This document shows, piece by piece, positions 6,679 to 13,382 of a DNA stretch of 30,816 nucleotides. Origin of the DNA: Bacillota bacterium (lineage in GTDB: Bacteria > Bacillota > Clostridia > Clostridiales > Caloramatoraceae); contig JAEWEN010000036.1 of assembly GCA_023389275.1 (NCBI GenBank), positions 1-30,816 of the forward strand, given 5' to 3'. The position numbers were made by a program, and so were the translations under genes. The notes beneath the pieces are model-generated. The model was given only the letters and a program-made list of their open reading frames with translations. It did no database searches and was not told the origin of the DNA. Each line of letters begins with the position of its first letter. Positions within the stretch are counted from its first letter, which is position 1.

Positions 6679-7110
6679 ATGTCAAGACCTACTAAATTTA
6701 GAAAAGTTGAGTTTTTCCCAAAAGACACCTACTTTATTCCCTTTGGAAAACCTAAATGTCAACTTAAAGAAGTTTATCTTAAAATAGAGGAACTTGAGGC
6801 AATTAGATTAAAGGATATTGAGGGACTTAATCAAGAAGAGTGTGCAGAGAAAATGATGGTCTCAAGACAGACATTTCAAAACATAATAGATAGTGCGAGA
6901 AAGAAAATAGCAATTGCATTAATAGATGGAAATGCTATTAAAATAGGTGGAGGAAATTTTACTACACAACATTGTAAATTTATATGTAGTGGTTGTGACT
7001 CTACATATGAAATAAAATATGAAAATGATAAAAAGGTATGTCCGCTTTGTGGGTCTAAAGAGGTAGAGTGTAGTAGAAAAATGGATAAGTGTAGAAAATG
7101 GTGTAGGTAA
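6679..7110 (+). CDS. DUF134 (UPF0251) family DNA-binding protein with zinc ribbon
   Basis: 143 residues. Opens with 'MSRPTKFRKVEFFP' and continues 'LKEVYLKIEELEAIRLKDIEGLNQEECAEKMMVSRQTFQNII', the sigma-region-4-like helix-turn-helix of DUF134 (about residues 35-75). The C-terminus has Cys103-x2-Cys106 and Cys121-x2-Cys124 forming a probable zinc ribbon, plus a cysteine-rich end (Cys131, Cys138, Cys142). DUF134 genes are regularly found next to NifX-like and Mrp/MinD genes, which fits here. AAGGAGG is located inside the end of the fur-like gene and its start is two bases after that stop, so they are co-translated. A regulator of this operon is the natural inference; the inverted repeat at 2906-2960 is a candidate target. 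Confidence 0.86.
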   Translation: MSRPTKFRKVEFFPKDTYFIPFGKPKCQLKEVYLKIEELEAIRLKDIEGLNQEECAEKMMVSRQTFQNIIDSARKKIAIALIDGNAIKIGGGNFTTQHCKFICSGCDSTYEIKYENDKKVCPLCGSKEVECSRKMDKCRKWCR

Positions 7111-7111
7111 T

Positions 7112-7148
7112 ATTAAAAGGCTAGTAGTTAATCTAATAGCCTTTTAAT
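7112..7148. terminator. Shared terminator between convergent DUF134 and chemoreceptor genes
   Basis: A perfect 12-bp stem, ATTAAAAGGCTA (7112-7123) with TAGCCTTTTAAT (7137-7148). Both strands end the stem in a TTTTAAT-type tract, so it can serve both operons. Confidence 0.8.
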
Positions 7149-7150
7149 AG

Positions 7151-8701
7151 TTATCCAAGTATTAAGTCTCCTATAAGTATTCCTACAATATTATTGTTAT
7201 GATCTCTTACAGGAACAGTTAATGCTATACAGTAGTTATAAGTATCATCAGATATATAAGGATTTGATCTAAATTCTCTACCTGAAATACTTTCTTTAAA
7301 GTACTGTCTGTGTGAAAAATTTACATATACTTGCTCTTTAGTATAATCAAGTGTAATAGCTTTTCTAAGTCCATCTTTTTGCATTATAGCAAATAAGTCA
7401 AATTCAGGATGGTCTTTAATACTATCTTTTAAAGTAGCAGTACATTTATTATAATCCATAAGTGCTAAAGTAGGATTTTGAGCAAGACGTCTTAAAGACT
7501 CCATTCCGTTTTCTATATAAGCTCTAGTAGAGCTTGTTATTTCATAATTTTTAGCAAATGAAGCTAAGGTTTCACGTAACTTTTTGTTCATATCATTAAG
7601 GTTTTTAATAGATGAAAGCGTATTTTTAACAGCACCTATTTGAAGTGTAGACTGACCCTTAAGATCTTCACTTCTACTAAATGTATTTTCTGAAATAGAG
7701 TAGGTAGCATCTATTAATAGTTTTATTTTATTTATTTTGCTATCTTGATCTAAAATAGTTGAATTTATTTCATTAATAGATGTAAGTGTATTTTGACTTT
7801 GAACAGATATATTAGATAAACTTTCTTTTATTACATTTGAAAACTCAATGTTTTTATTTATTATATCAACTTCAGAGTTCATCCATTTTGTAATATCAAG
7901 AATCTCAGTTTTTATTTCATTAATTATAAGTTGTATTTCATTTGCCTGATCAGAGGATATATTAGCAAGTTTTCTAACTTCATTAGCAACTACTGCAAAT
8001 CCATGACCAGCTTTACTAGATCTAGCTGCTTCAATAGATGCATTAAGAGAAAGTAAATTTGTATTTTTACTAATATCACTTACTGCATCAGCTATTTCTT
8101 GAATTTTGTATGCTCTGTCATTTAAATTACTTATTTTATCTGCTAGTTTTAAATTTGAGTCGGAAGATTTTGATAAGCGAAGTGTTAAACTTTCGTAAGA
8201 TTCATTACCATTTTTAACAAGTTCCATCATAGAAGTTGATAAAGTCTCTATTTCATTAGCACTTGTAAGTATACGTTCATGGTCTTTTGCTATTTCATTA
8301 ATAAGACTGTGTGCACCAGAAGTTTCGTTAAGCTGCTCGTGTGTTTGTGTAGCAAGAGCTTCTATAAACTTACTATTTTCAAGAGAAGCAAGCTTTACTT
8401 TTTTAGAATCATCCTCAAGAGTTTTACAATAGTCTATAAGTTTATCTGTCATATTAGTAGATTCATTTATTAACTCTCTAATTTTTAGTATAAAAAGGTT
8501 TATGTTTTTTGTAAGGCCTTTAAAAATACTTTTATCAGATACGTATAAGGTTTTTGTTAAATCTCCTTGAGAAAGTTTCAGTATTTGGTTACTAATATTT
8601 TGTAATCCTTTAGAAAAATAAACAAAAAATAAAAAAGAAGACAAAACAAATACAATTATTATAAAAATCATAATGGAAAATACAATTGAATTTACATACA
8701 T
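7151..8701 (-). CDS. Methyl-accepting chemotaxis protein with C-terminal Cache-like domain
   Basis: 516 residues. One hydrophobic segment (about residues 5-30) anchors the protein; almost no extracellular loop follows. A HAMP-like stretch ('ISNQILKLSQGDLTKTL') leads into a long coiled coil whose hairpin tip reads 'ISKNTNLLSLNASIEAARSSKAGHGFAVVANEVRKLA', the signature for CheA/CheW contact (shown in part; residues about 214-250). After the signalling domain, the last 110 residues ('DLFAIMQKDGLRKAITLD', 'SHRQYFKESISG', 'IALTVPVRDHNNNIVGILIGDL') look like a PDC/Cache sensor. That domain would be cytosolic, since only one membrane segment is visible. Start ATG 8701 is chosen over GTG 8707, which overlaps AAGGAGGGG. 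It has its own consensus promoter and is divergent from a metal exporter. Confidence 0.88.
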   Translation of the reverse strand: MYVNSIVFSIMIFIIIVFVLSSFLFFVYFSKGLQNISNQILKLSQGDLTKTLYVSDKSIFKGLTKNINLFILKIRELINESTNMTDKLIDYCKTLEDDSKKVKLASLENSKFIEALATQTHEQLNETSGAHSLINEIAKDHERILTSANEIETLSTSMMELVKNGNESYESLTLRLSKSSDSNLKLADKISNLNDRAYKIQEIADAVSDISKNTNLLSLNASIEAARSSKAGHGFAVVANEVRKLANISSDQANEIQLIINEIKTEILDITKWMNSEVDIINKNIEFSNVIKESLSNISVQSQNTLTSINEINSTILDQDSKINKIKLLIDATYSISENTFSRSEDLKGQSTLQIGAVKNTLSSIKNLNDMNKKLRETLASFAKNYEITSSTRAYIENGMESLRRLAQNPTLALMDYNKCTATLKDSIKDHPEFDLFAIMQKDGLRKAITLDYTKEQVYVNFSHRQYFKESISGREFRSNPYISDDTYNYCIALTVPVRDHNNNIVGILIGDLILG

Positions 8702-8754
8702 AAGCACCCCTCCTTAAACCTATAAAACCTATTGATATTATATGTTATAAAAGG

Positions 8755-8783
8755 ATTATAATAGAACTTGGAAAATAAGTCAA
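8755..8783 (-). promoter_or_regulatory. Sigma-A promoter of the chemoreceptor gene
   Basis: On the minus strand: TTGACT (complement of 8778-8783), 17-bp spacer, TATAAT (complement of 8755-8760). Transcription should start near 8748, about 47 nt before the start codon. Confidence 0.85.
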
Positions 8784-8808
8784 TAAAAGGTTATAAAAAT
8801 ATTATTTA

Positions 8809-8836
8809 TTGACAAAAATATAAATAGTATTAAAAT
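8809..8836 (+). promoter_or_regulatory. Probable promoter of the metal exporter gene
   Basis: TTGACA at 8809-8814 is followed after 16 bp by TAAAAT (8831-8836). A better -10 (TATAAT, 8837-8842) sits at an unsuitable 22-bp spacing, so the exact -10 is uncertain. The Fur box begins just downstream. Confidence 0.6.
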
Positions 8837-8845
8837 TATAATAGA

Positions 8846-8868
8846 TGATAAAGATTATCAATGATAAT
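8846..8868 (+). promoter_or_regulatory. Fur box upstream of the metal exporter
   Basis: TGATAAAGATTATCA (8846-8860) matches the 7-1-7 Fur consensus TGATAATnATTATCA at 13 of 14 defined positions. An overlapping perfect 7-1-7 inverted repeat, ATTATCA-A-TGATAAT, covers 8854-8868. The site overlaps the expected transcription start, a repressor position. Related PerR and Zur boxes differ in the outer bases (TTATAAT and TCGTAAT types). Confidence 0.75.
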
Positions 8869-8892
8869 TAAAGGAAAAAAATAGGAGGAAAT

Positions 8893-9795
8893 ATGGAATT
8901 TTTTGAACATTCTCATGAACATGTACACGAACATGGAAGCCCTGTAATGCATATTTTATATCATTCATTTATAGATATAATACCTATGATATTAATACTT
9001 ATATTAACCTTTATAGCTATAGAGTATATAGAGCATAAGTTTTCAGGAAAGCTTCAAGAAAAAGTAAGAAGGGCAGGAATTTTAGGTCCTGTTTTAGGCT
9101 CATTAGTTGGAGCAATTCCACAATGTGGATTTTCTGTTATGGCTGTTGCCCTTTATTCAAAAAGAATAATAAGTCTCGGTACTATGATGGCAATATTTTT
9201 AGCAACATCTGATGAGGCAATACCTGTTTTATTAACCTCTCCAGAATCATATGGAAGTATTTTACCTATAATACTTACTAAAATTGTATTAGCTATATTA
9301 TTTGGATATATAATAGATTTTGTTATAGTTAGAAGACCTATAAATGTTGATATAAAATCTACAGATAATATGGAAAAAGAAGGAGCTAAATGTATAGATG
9401 AAGAAAAAATAAGTTTATCTAAGGTTTTAACTCATTCTATAGAAAGAGGATTAAAAGTATCAATTTATCTTTACATAATAACTGTTGTAATATCGTTAGG
9501 ATTAGAATATGTTCATATAGAGCATTTAATTGGAAAAGAGCATGGAATATTACAGATATTTATAGTTTCACTATTAGGTCTTATACCTAACTGTGCAATA
9601 TCATTAGGTATTGTGAAGTTATTTACTATGAATGTAATAGGATTCCCTGCTGTAATTGCAGGTTTATCCTCAAATGCAGGTCTTGCTTTAATATATTTAT
9701 TTAAGGAAAGTAAATCTAAGAAAAAGGCATTTATAATAACTCTAATGCTTTTTGTTATAAGTTTTATATCAGGAATTATAATATATGCATTATAA
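8893..9795 (+). CDS. Putative heavy-metal exporter, ArsP_2/'10TM' family
   Basis: 300 residues, strongly hydrophobic with about eight to ten membrane segments. The short N-terminus is His-rich (His6, 8, 10, 12, 14, 20), a likely metal-binding patch. Two related blocks, 'GAIPQCGFSVMAVAL' and 'GLIPNCAISLGIV', mark an internal twofold repeat with conserved Pro-x-Cys. 'ATSDEAIPVLL' lies between. This pattern matches the family annotated as 10TM heavy-metal exporter or putative manganese transporter; transport direction and metal are not proven for most members. AGGAGG precedes the ATG at 8893. The gene is monocistronic with its own terminator, and the Fur box directly upstream supports control by iron or a related metal. 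It is divergent from the chemoreceptor. Confidence 0.78.
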   Translation: MEFFEHSHEHVHEHGSPVMHILYHSFIDIIPMILILILTFIAIEYIEHKFSGKLQEKVRRAGILGPVLGSLVGAIPQCGFSVMAVALYSKRIISLGTMMAIFLATSDEAIPVLLTSPESYGSILPIILTKIVLAILFGYIIDFVIVRRPINVDIKSTDNMEKEGAKCIDEEKISLSKVLTHSIERGLKVSIYLYIITVVISLGLEYVHIEHLIGKEHGILQIFIVSLLGLIPNCAISLGIVKLFTMNVIGFPAVIAGLSSNAGLALIYLFKESKSKKKAFIITLMLFVISFISGIIIYAL

Positions 9796-9796
9796 G

Positions 9797-9834
9797 GAAA
9801 GTCACACTAAATTTGGTGTGACTTTCTTTGTTTT
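9797..9834 (+). terminator. Terminator of the metal exporter gene
   Basis: Stem GAAAGTCACAC (9797-9807) with GTGTGACTTTC (9816-9826), followed by TTTGTTTT. Confidence 0.9.
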
Positions 9835-9940
9835 ATTGATATGGAATATTTTAAGTGATATGATTTAAATAGATATATTTTCCTAGAGGTATCACACAAG
9901 GTAAATACAATAATTTTTATAGTTATTTTGGAGGGGAAAA

Positions 9941-10370
9941 ATGGATTATAAAACATATTTAAAAAATTATCCAGATAAAAATGGCTATTTTGGTGAGTAT
10001 GGAGGAGCTTTTTTAAGTGAAGAATTAAAACCAGCTTTTGAAGAAATAGCTAATGCTTATCAAACAATATGTCATTCATCACAGTTTATAAATGAACTTA
10101 GAAGAATTAGAAAAGAATTTCAAGGTAGACCAACACCTGTATATCATTGTGAAAGACTATCAAGAAAAATAGGAAATTGTCAAATATATTTAAAACGTGA
10201 AGATTTAAATCATAGTGGGGCACATAAACTTAACCATTGTATGGGAGAAGGACTTCTTGCAAAATTCATGGGTAAAAAAAGACTTATTGCAGAAACAGGT
10301 GCAGGGCAACATGGGGTAGCACTAGCTACTGCAGCAGCTTTCTTTGGTCTTGAATGTGAAATTCACATGG
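9941..10370 (+). CDS. trpB: Tryptophan synthase beta chain (orphan TrpB), exon 1
   Basis: The first 143 codons plus one base of trpB. TrpB joins indole and serine to make tryptophan using PLP. Visible blocks: 'GEYGGAFLSEEL', 'GRPTPVYHCERLSRKIG', 'LKREDLNHSGAHKLNH' with the PLP lysine Lys96, and 'IAETGAGQHGVALATAAAFFGLE' with catalytic Glu118. After the ATG of codon 143 and one G, the group II intron begins; without splicing the frame meets a stop at 10385-10387, giving a 148-residue stub. No trpA or other trp genes are nearby, and segments such as 'LNHCMGEGLLAKFM' diverge from canonical 'INNALGQALLAKRM', so this is an orphan TrpB that might use free indole. GGAGGGG precedes the ATG. No T-box or leader peptide was recognised upstream. 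Confidence 0.92.
10358..10370 (+). other. Intron-binding sites IBS2 and IBS1 in the 5' exon
   Basis: IBS2 GAAATT (10358-10363) and IBS1 ACATGG (10365-10370), separated by one base, end exactly at the 5' splice site. They pair perfectly with AATTTC (10674-10679) and CCATGT (10759-10764) in the intron. Confidence 0.85.
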
Positions 10371-10673
10371 GTGCGACACGTTGTTAATTTAATAATACAT
10401 GAAGTATCAAAGATTAACCCATAAGACATTATGTCTTATGAGAACTGATAATTTGAATAGTCAAATGATAGAGTAACGTCTTGAAGGGCTATCCCTAATA
10501 CTCCGACTAGCGTTTCTATAATAAGGTAGAAAGGTTAGAAGCTCGGTGAAGTCGGCTGAGAGTGTACCCTAACATTGAGTTGAGGAAAAGTGAACTGGAG
10601 GCAGTCAAGTACATGATAGGTCGGGGGTCTATAAAATATCTATGGTTAGAATCGTTGTGACGAGCAACTGACG

Positions 10674-10679
10674 AATTTC
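10674..10679 (+). other. EBS2 of the group II intron
   Basis: AATTTC is the exact reverse complement of GAAATT at 10358-10363 (IBS2), located about 300 nt into the intron, a usual place for EBS2. Confidence 0.78.
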
Positions 10680-10758
10680 CGAATGTAAAGGTCTAAAGGA
10701 TTAATACATAGAAATGTGTATGGCAATAAAAATGTCGTTTCAGAGGATGAGTAAAATT

Positions 10759-10764
10759 CCATGT
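10759..10764 (+). other. EBS1 of the group II intron
   Basis: CCATGT is the exact reverse complement of ACATGG at 10365-10370 (IBS1), 85 nt downstream of EBS2, the usual order. Confidence 0.8.
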
Positions 10765-10957
10765 TATGAAAGTCCTTATACTCTTACAGGGAGTATTGTT
10801 GAAACAGGTCTACAGGAAAAACCTAAGGATATATGTAAAGATAGAATTATCGGAACGTGGAAAGCTAGAAACGTGGAGGTTTCTTATTAAACCTAAGATA
10901 CGGTAATATGGAAAAGAAATGAAAATTATTGATTGAATATAAAAGATAAAAAAGATA

Positions 10958-10999
10958 CCATATTAACATACCTTTCATAGAAAGGAGGTGTTAATATGG
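10958..10999 (+). promoter_or_regulatory. Hairpin that sequesters the ribosome binding site and start codon of the intron's small gene
   Basis: Outer stem CCATATTAACA (10958-10968) pairs with TGTTAATATGG (10989-10999), 11 bp; inner stem CCTTTC (10971-10976) pairs with GAAAGG (10980-10985) around loop ATA. The Shine-Dalgarno AAAGGAGGTG (10981-10990) and the ATG (10996-10998) are inside the paired region. A competing partner for the left arm, TAATATGG, lies at 10904-10911. Confidence 0.75.
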
Positions 11000-11202
11000 C
11001 ATACACATATGAAGATGTTAAAAAACTTGGGGTTAACCAGATTATCAAAACCTTAAGTCCTACGCCTTACTATTATCAGATATTACCGTATCTGGCAGGT
11101 GAAGGAAAGGGAATAAAACCTGGAAAATTTGAAGAAAACATGAGGGTGGTTTACAATACATTTTTAGATTTTAAAAATAAAATACCACCTAAATGTAAAT
11201 AA
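10996..11202 (+). CDS. 68-residue protein of unknown family encoded inside the group II intron
   Basis: 68 residues, not recognised. It begins 'MAYTYEDVKKLGVNQIIKTL', has 'SPTPYYYQILPYLAGEGKGI', then 'KPGKFEENMRVVYNTFLDF' and a basic end 'KNKIPPKCK'. It is net basic and rich in Tyr; no signal peptide, membrane segment or cysteine pair is seen. An N-terminal helix followed by a Pro/Tyr/Gly turn region and a second amphipathic helix is the most that can be said; a nucleic-acid-binding role is possible from its charge but unproven. It is very likely expressed: AAAGGAGGTG is a perfect 10-nt anti-16S match, five bases before the ATG. The site is masked by a hairpin. A terminator-like hairpin follows. 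Bacterial group II introns normally encode only the RT, so this is cargo or an accessory factor. Confidence 0.68.
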   Translation: MAYTYEDVKKLGVNQIIKTLSPTPYYYQILPYLAGEGKGIKPGKFEENMRVVYNTFLDFKNKIPPKCK

Positions 11203-11219
11203 AACTTTCATCATCCCAA

Positions 11220-11248
11220 AGATAGGGGAATTATTAATTCCCCTATCT
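11220..11248 (+). terminator. Strong hairpin after the intron's small gene (terminator-like)
   Basis: AGATAGGGGAATTA (11220-11233) and TAATTCCCCTATCT (11235-11248) are perfect 14-nt reverse complements. Sterically about 12 bp would form. The following AATAAATTC is not a T-run, so termination would be weak; it may instead insulate the small gene module from the ribozyme fold. Confidence 0.55.
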
Positions 11249-11483
11249 AATAAATTCTAATATATTGTTCAATAAATTCATTTCTATAACATATTTTTAT
11301 TCTAGTGAGAGTAGAGCCACAGTACCGTGGAAACCATTTAACGATGGTGGAGGGATAGGCTCAAGTCAATTATTAAGAAATCAATAATTTATTATTTCAA
11401 TAAAATTTAGGGTTCAAGTTAAGACTAAGAGAAATTATTTCTGTTAAAGTCCTGTGAAAAGGGGGAAATAATTGACCTAAACA
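11249..11483 (+). ncRNA. Intron ribozyme segment between small gene and RT (probable domain III and start of IV)
   Basis: After an AT-rich spacer, 11310-11362 folds compactly: GAGCC closes with GGCTC, enclosing CCAC/GTGG and ACCAT/ATGGT hairpins. This multi-stem pattern with 'GGTGGAGGGATAGGCTC' resembles domain III of bacterial group II introns (assignment from pattern, not alignment). The remainder, up to the RT start, would be the stem of domain IV; GGGGGAAA at 11461-11468 may be the distal ribosome binding site. Confidence 0.55.
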
Positions 11484-13337
11484 ATGTATACAACGAATAA
11501 GAAATCAATTCTAAAGCAACACGATAAAAGTTTAAAGAAAAATGAGTTGCGATATAATGAATACTATAATATGCAACCTATTTTAGATAATTTATATAAA
11601 CAAAGTAAAAATAATAGTTCTTTTACTCATTTATATAACCTTATTATAAAAGATGAAAATATATTATTAGCATATAGAACGATAAAGAATAACAAAGGAA
11701 GTAAAACACCAGGTACTAACAGACATACAATAAAGCATATAGAAAATATGACTACGGAGGAATTTTTAGAATATATAAAAGCTAGATTTAGCAATTATAT
11801 TCCACAAAAAGTTAGAAGGGTAGAAATACCCAAATCTAATGGAAAAATGCGACCATTAGGTATTCCATGTATTGAAGATAGAATTATACAGCAATGTATA
11901 AAACAAATACTAGAACCTATATGTGAAGCAAAATTTCATCCTCATAGTTATGGTTTCAGACCTAATAGAAATGTTGAAAATGCTATAGCTTATACCTATA
12001 AGAAAATCAACAGAGAAAAATGCTATGTAGTAGTTGACATAGATATTAAGAGTTTCTTTGATAATGTTGACCACGCCAAGTTATTAAAACAAATGTGGAC
12101 ATTAGGAATTCGAGATAAAAAACTTTTAAGTATAATTGCTAAAATGCTTAAATCTGAAGTAGATGGTGAAGGTATACAGACTAAAGGTGTTCCACAAGGA
12201 GGAATATTATCCCCCTTGTTATCAAACATAGTCCTTAATGAATTAGATTGGTGGATTAGTAACCAATGGATGTCATATAACACTAAACGTTGTGATTGGA
12301 GTTTAAGTGGAAATAAATATAGACATCTAAGAAAATCCAATCTAAAAGAAATTTATCAAGTTCGATATGCTGATGACTTTAAAATATTCTGCAAAGATTA
12401 TTATACTGCACAAAGAATATTTATAGCAACTAAGAAATGGTTAAAAGAAAGACTTAATTTGGAAATAAGTCAAGAAAAATCAACCATAACAGATGTTAGA
12501 CAGAGAGCAACTGAATTCTTAGGATTTAAAATAAAAGTTCATCAGAAGAATAATAAATGGGTTATATATTCACATATGACGGATAAAGCAATAGAAAATG
12601 TGAAGGCTTTAATTAAAAAGGAAGTAAAATATATACAAAAACACCCAAGAGGTGATAATGTATTTATTCTTAACCAAATTATTGCAGGGGCACAGAACTA
12701 TTATAGAATTGCAACACATGTTACAATTGACTTTAAAATAATTAATTTTAGTCTAAAATACTTTATCAATAAACGATTTAGACTACTAAGAAATAAAAGT
12801 GGTACTAAATCTAAAGAGTATCTACGGCGATATAAGAACTTTGGTGGAAAAGAAATTTATGTATGTAAAACGGCTATTTATCCAATTTCACATATATCAA
12901 TGAAAACACCAAAAGTATGTACACAAAATATAACTAATTATACAGAACAAGGTAGACAAGAAATCCATGATAAATTAGGTTTTATAAACAAAGATTTACT
13001 TCTTTATTTAACTGAAAATCCTATTCCTCATAAAAGTGTAGAATACAATGATAATAGATTATCTCTTTATTCAGCACAAAGAGGAAAATGTTCAGTAACA
13101 GGAAAACCTTTAAATATAAACATGGAAGTTCATCATAAAATACCTATTGAATTAGGTGGAGATGATAAATACCAAAACCTTATATTAGTAAACTATGATG
13201 TGCATAAACTTATTCATGTAGTAGAGGCTCATTTGATAAACAAATATCTTGAAAAACTTAAGTTAACCAAAGATGCATTAGAAAAGATTAATAAATATCG
13301 TAAAATGATTGGTAATGAAATAATAATGAGTGATTAG
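11484..13337 (+). CDS. ltrA: Group II intron reverse transcriptase/maturase with HNH endonuclease domain
   Basis: 617 residues, full length. The RT domain (about 60-350) shows 'VEIPKSNGKMRPLGIPCIEDR', 'SYGFRPNRNVENAI', 'VDIDIKSFFDNV' with Asp185/Asp187, 'GVPQGGILSPLLSNI' (235-249) and the catalytic 'YADD' (295-298). The maturase/X domain follows (about 370-490, 'AGAQNYYRIATHV'). A C-terminal HNH-type region (530-580) has Cys536, 'EVHHKIPIELGG' with His550/His551, and 'LILVNYDVHKLIH'; only one of the usual metal cysteines is present, so cleavage may use a variant zinc-free form. The protein helps the RNA fold and splice and drives retrohoming. No inactivating change is seen. The start ATG has GGGGGAAA at a long distance; a start at a later Met is possible. 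Confidence 0.95.
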   Translation: MYTTNKKSILKQHDKSLKKNELRYNEYYNMQPILDNLYKQSKNNSSFTHLYNLIIKDENILLAYRTIKNNKGSKTPGTNRHTIKHIENMTTEEFLEYIKARFSNYIPQKVRRVEIPKSNGKMRPLGIPCIEDRIIQQCIKQILEPICEAKFHPHSYGFRPNRNVENAIAYTYKKINREKCYVVVDIDIKSFFDNVDHAKLLKQMWTLGIRDKKLLSIIAKMLKSEVDGEGIQTKGVPQGGILSPLLSNIVLNELDWWISNQWMSYNTKRCDWSLSGNKYRHLRKSNLKEIYQVRYADDFKIFCKDYYTAQRIFIATKKWLKERLNLEISQEKSTITDVRQRATEFLGFKIKVHQKNNKWVIYSHMTDKAIENVKALIKKEVKYIQKHPRGDNVFILNQIIAGAQNYYRIATHVTIDFKIINFSLKYFINKRFRLLRNKSGTKSKEYLRRYKNFGGKEIYVCKTAIYPISHISMKTPKVCTQNITNYTEQGRQEIHDKLGFINKDLLLYLTENPIPHKSVEYNDNRLSLYSAQRGKCSVTGKPLNINMEVHHKIPIELGGDDKYQNLILVNYDVHKLIHVVEAHLINKYLEKLKLTKDALEKINKYRKMIGNEIIMSD

Positions 13338-13348
13338 TAATTGATGGA

Positions 13349-13382
13349 ACGCCGTATGCGGTGAAAGTCGCACGTACGGTGT
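13349..13382 (+). ncRNA. Group II intron domain V
   Basis: 34 nt. ACGCCGTA at the 5' side pairs with TACGGTGT at the 3' side, including the conserved G.U wobble and a CGC catalytic triad. The middle reads TGCGGTGAAAGTCGCACG with GAAA tetraloop closed by G-T-G/T-C-G type pairing. It lies 12 bases after the RT stop. Confidence 0.9.

Larger units (their letters stand above)
10371..10957 (+). ncRNA. Group II intron 5' ribozyme part (domain I and probably start of domain II)
   Basis: Noncoding, structured stretch without a convincing frame. It contains hairpins such as CATAAGACA-TTA-TGTCTTATG (10421-10441), EBS2 at 10674-10679 in a segment 'CGAATTTCCG', and EBS1 at 10759-10764. The stretch is richer in G and C than the flanking coding DNA, as expected for a folded RNA. 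Domain I normally makes up most of this length. The domain I/II border cannot be set by eye. Confidence 0.75.

Noticed and set aside
10371..10387. Early stop in trpB read as a frameshift or pseudogene
   Set aside because: The break coincides exactly with group II intron ends and the frame is restored by removing the intron.
12023..12340. Reverse-strand open frame of 105 codons within the RT gene
   Set aside because: It is the shadow of the RT coding frame; it has no ribosome binding site and no family pattern.
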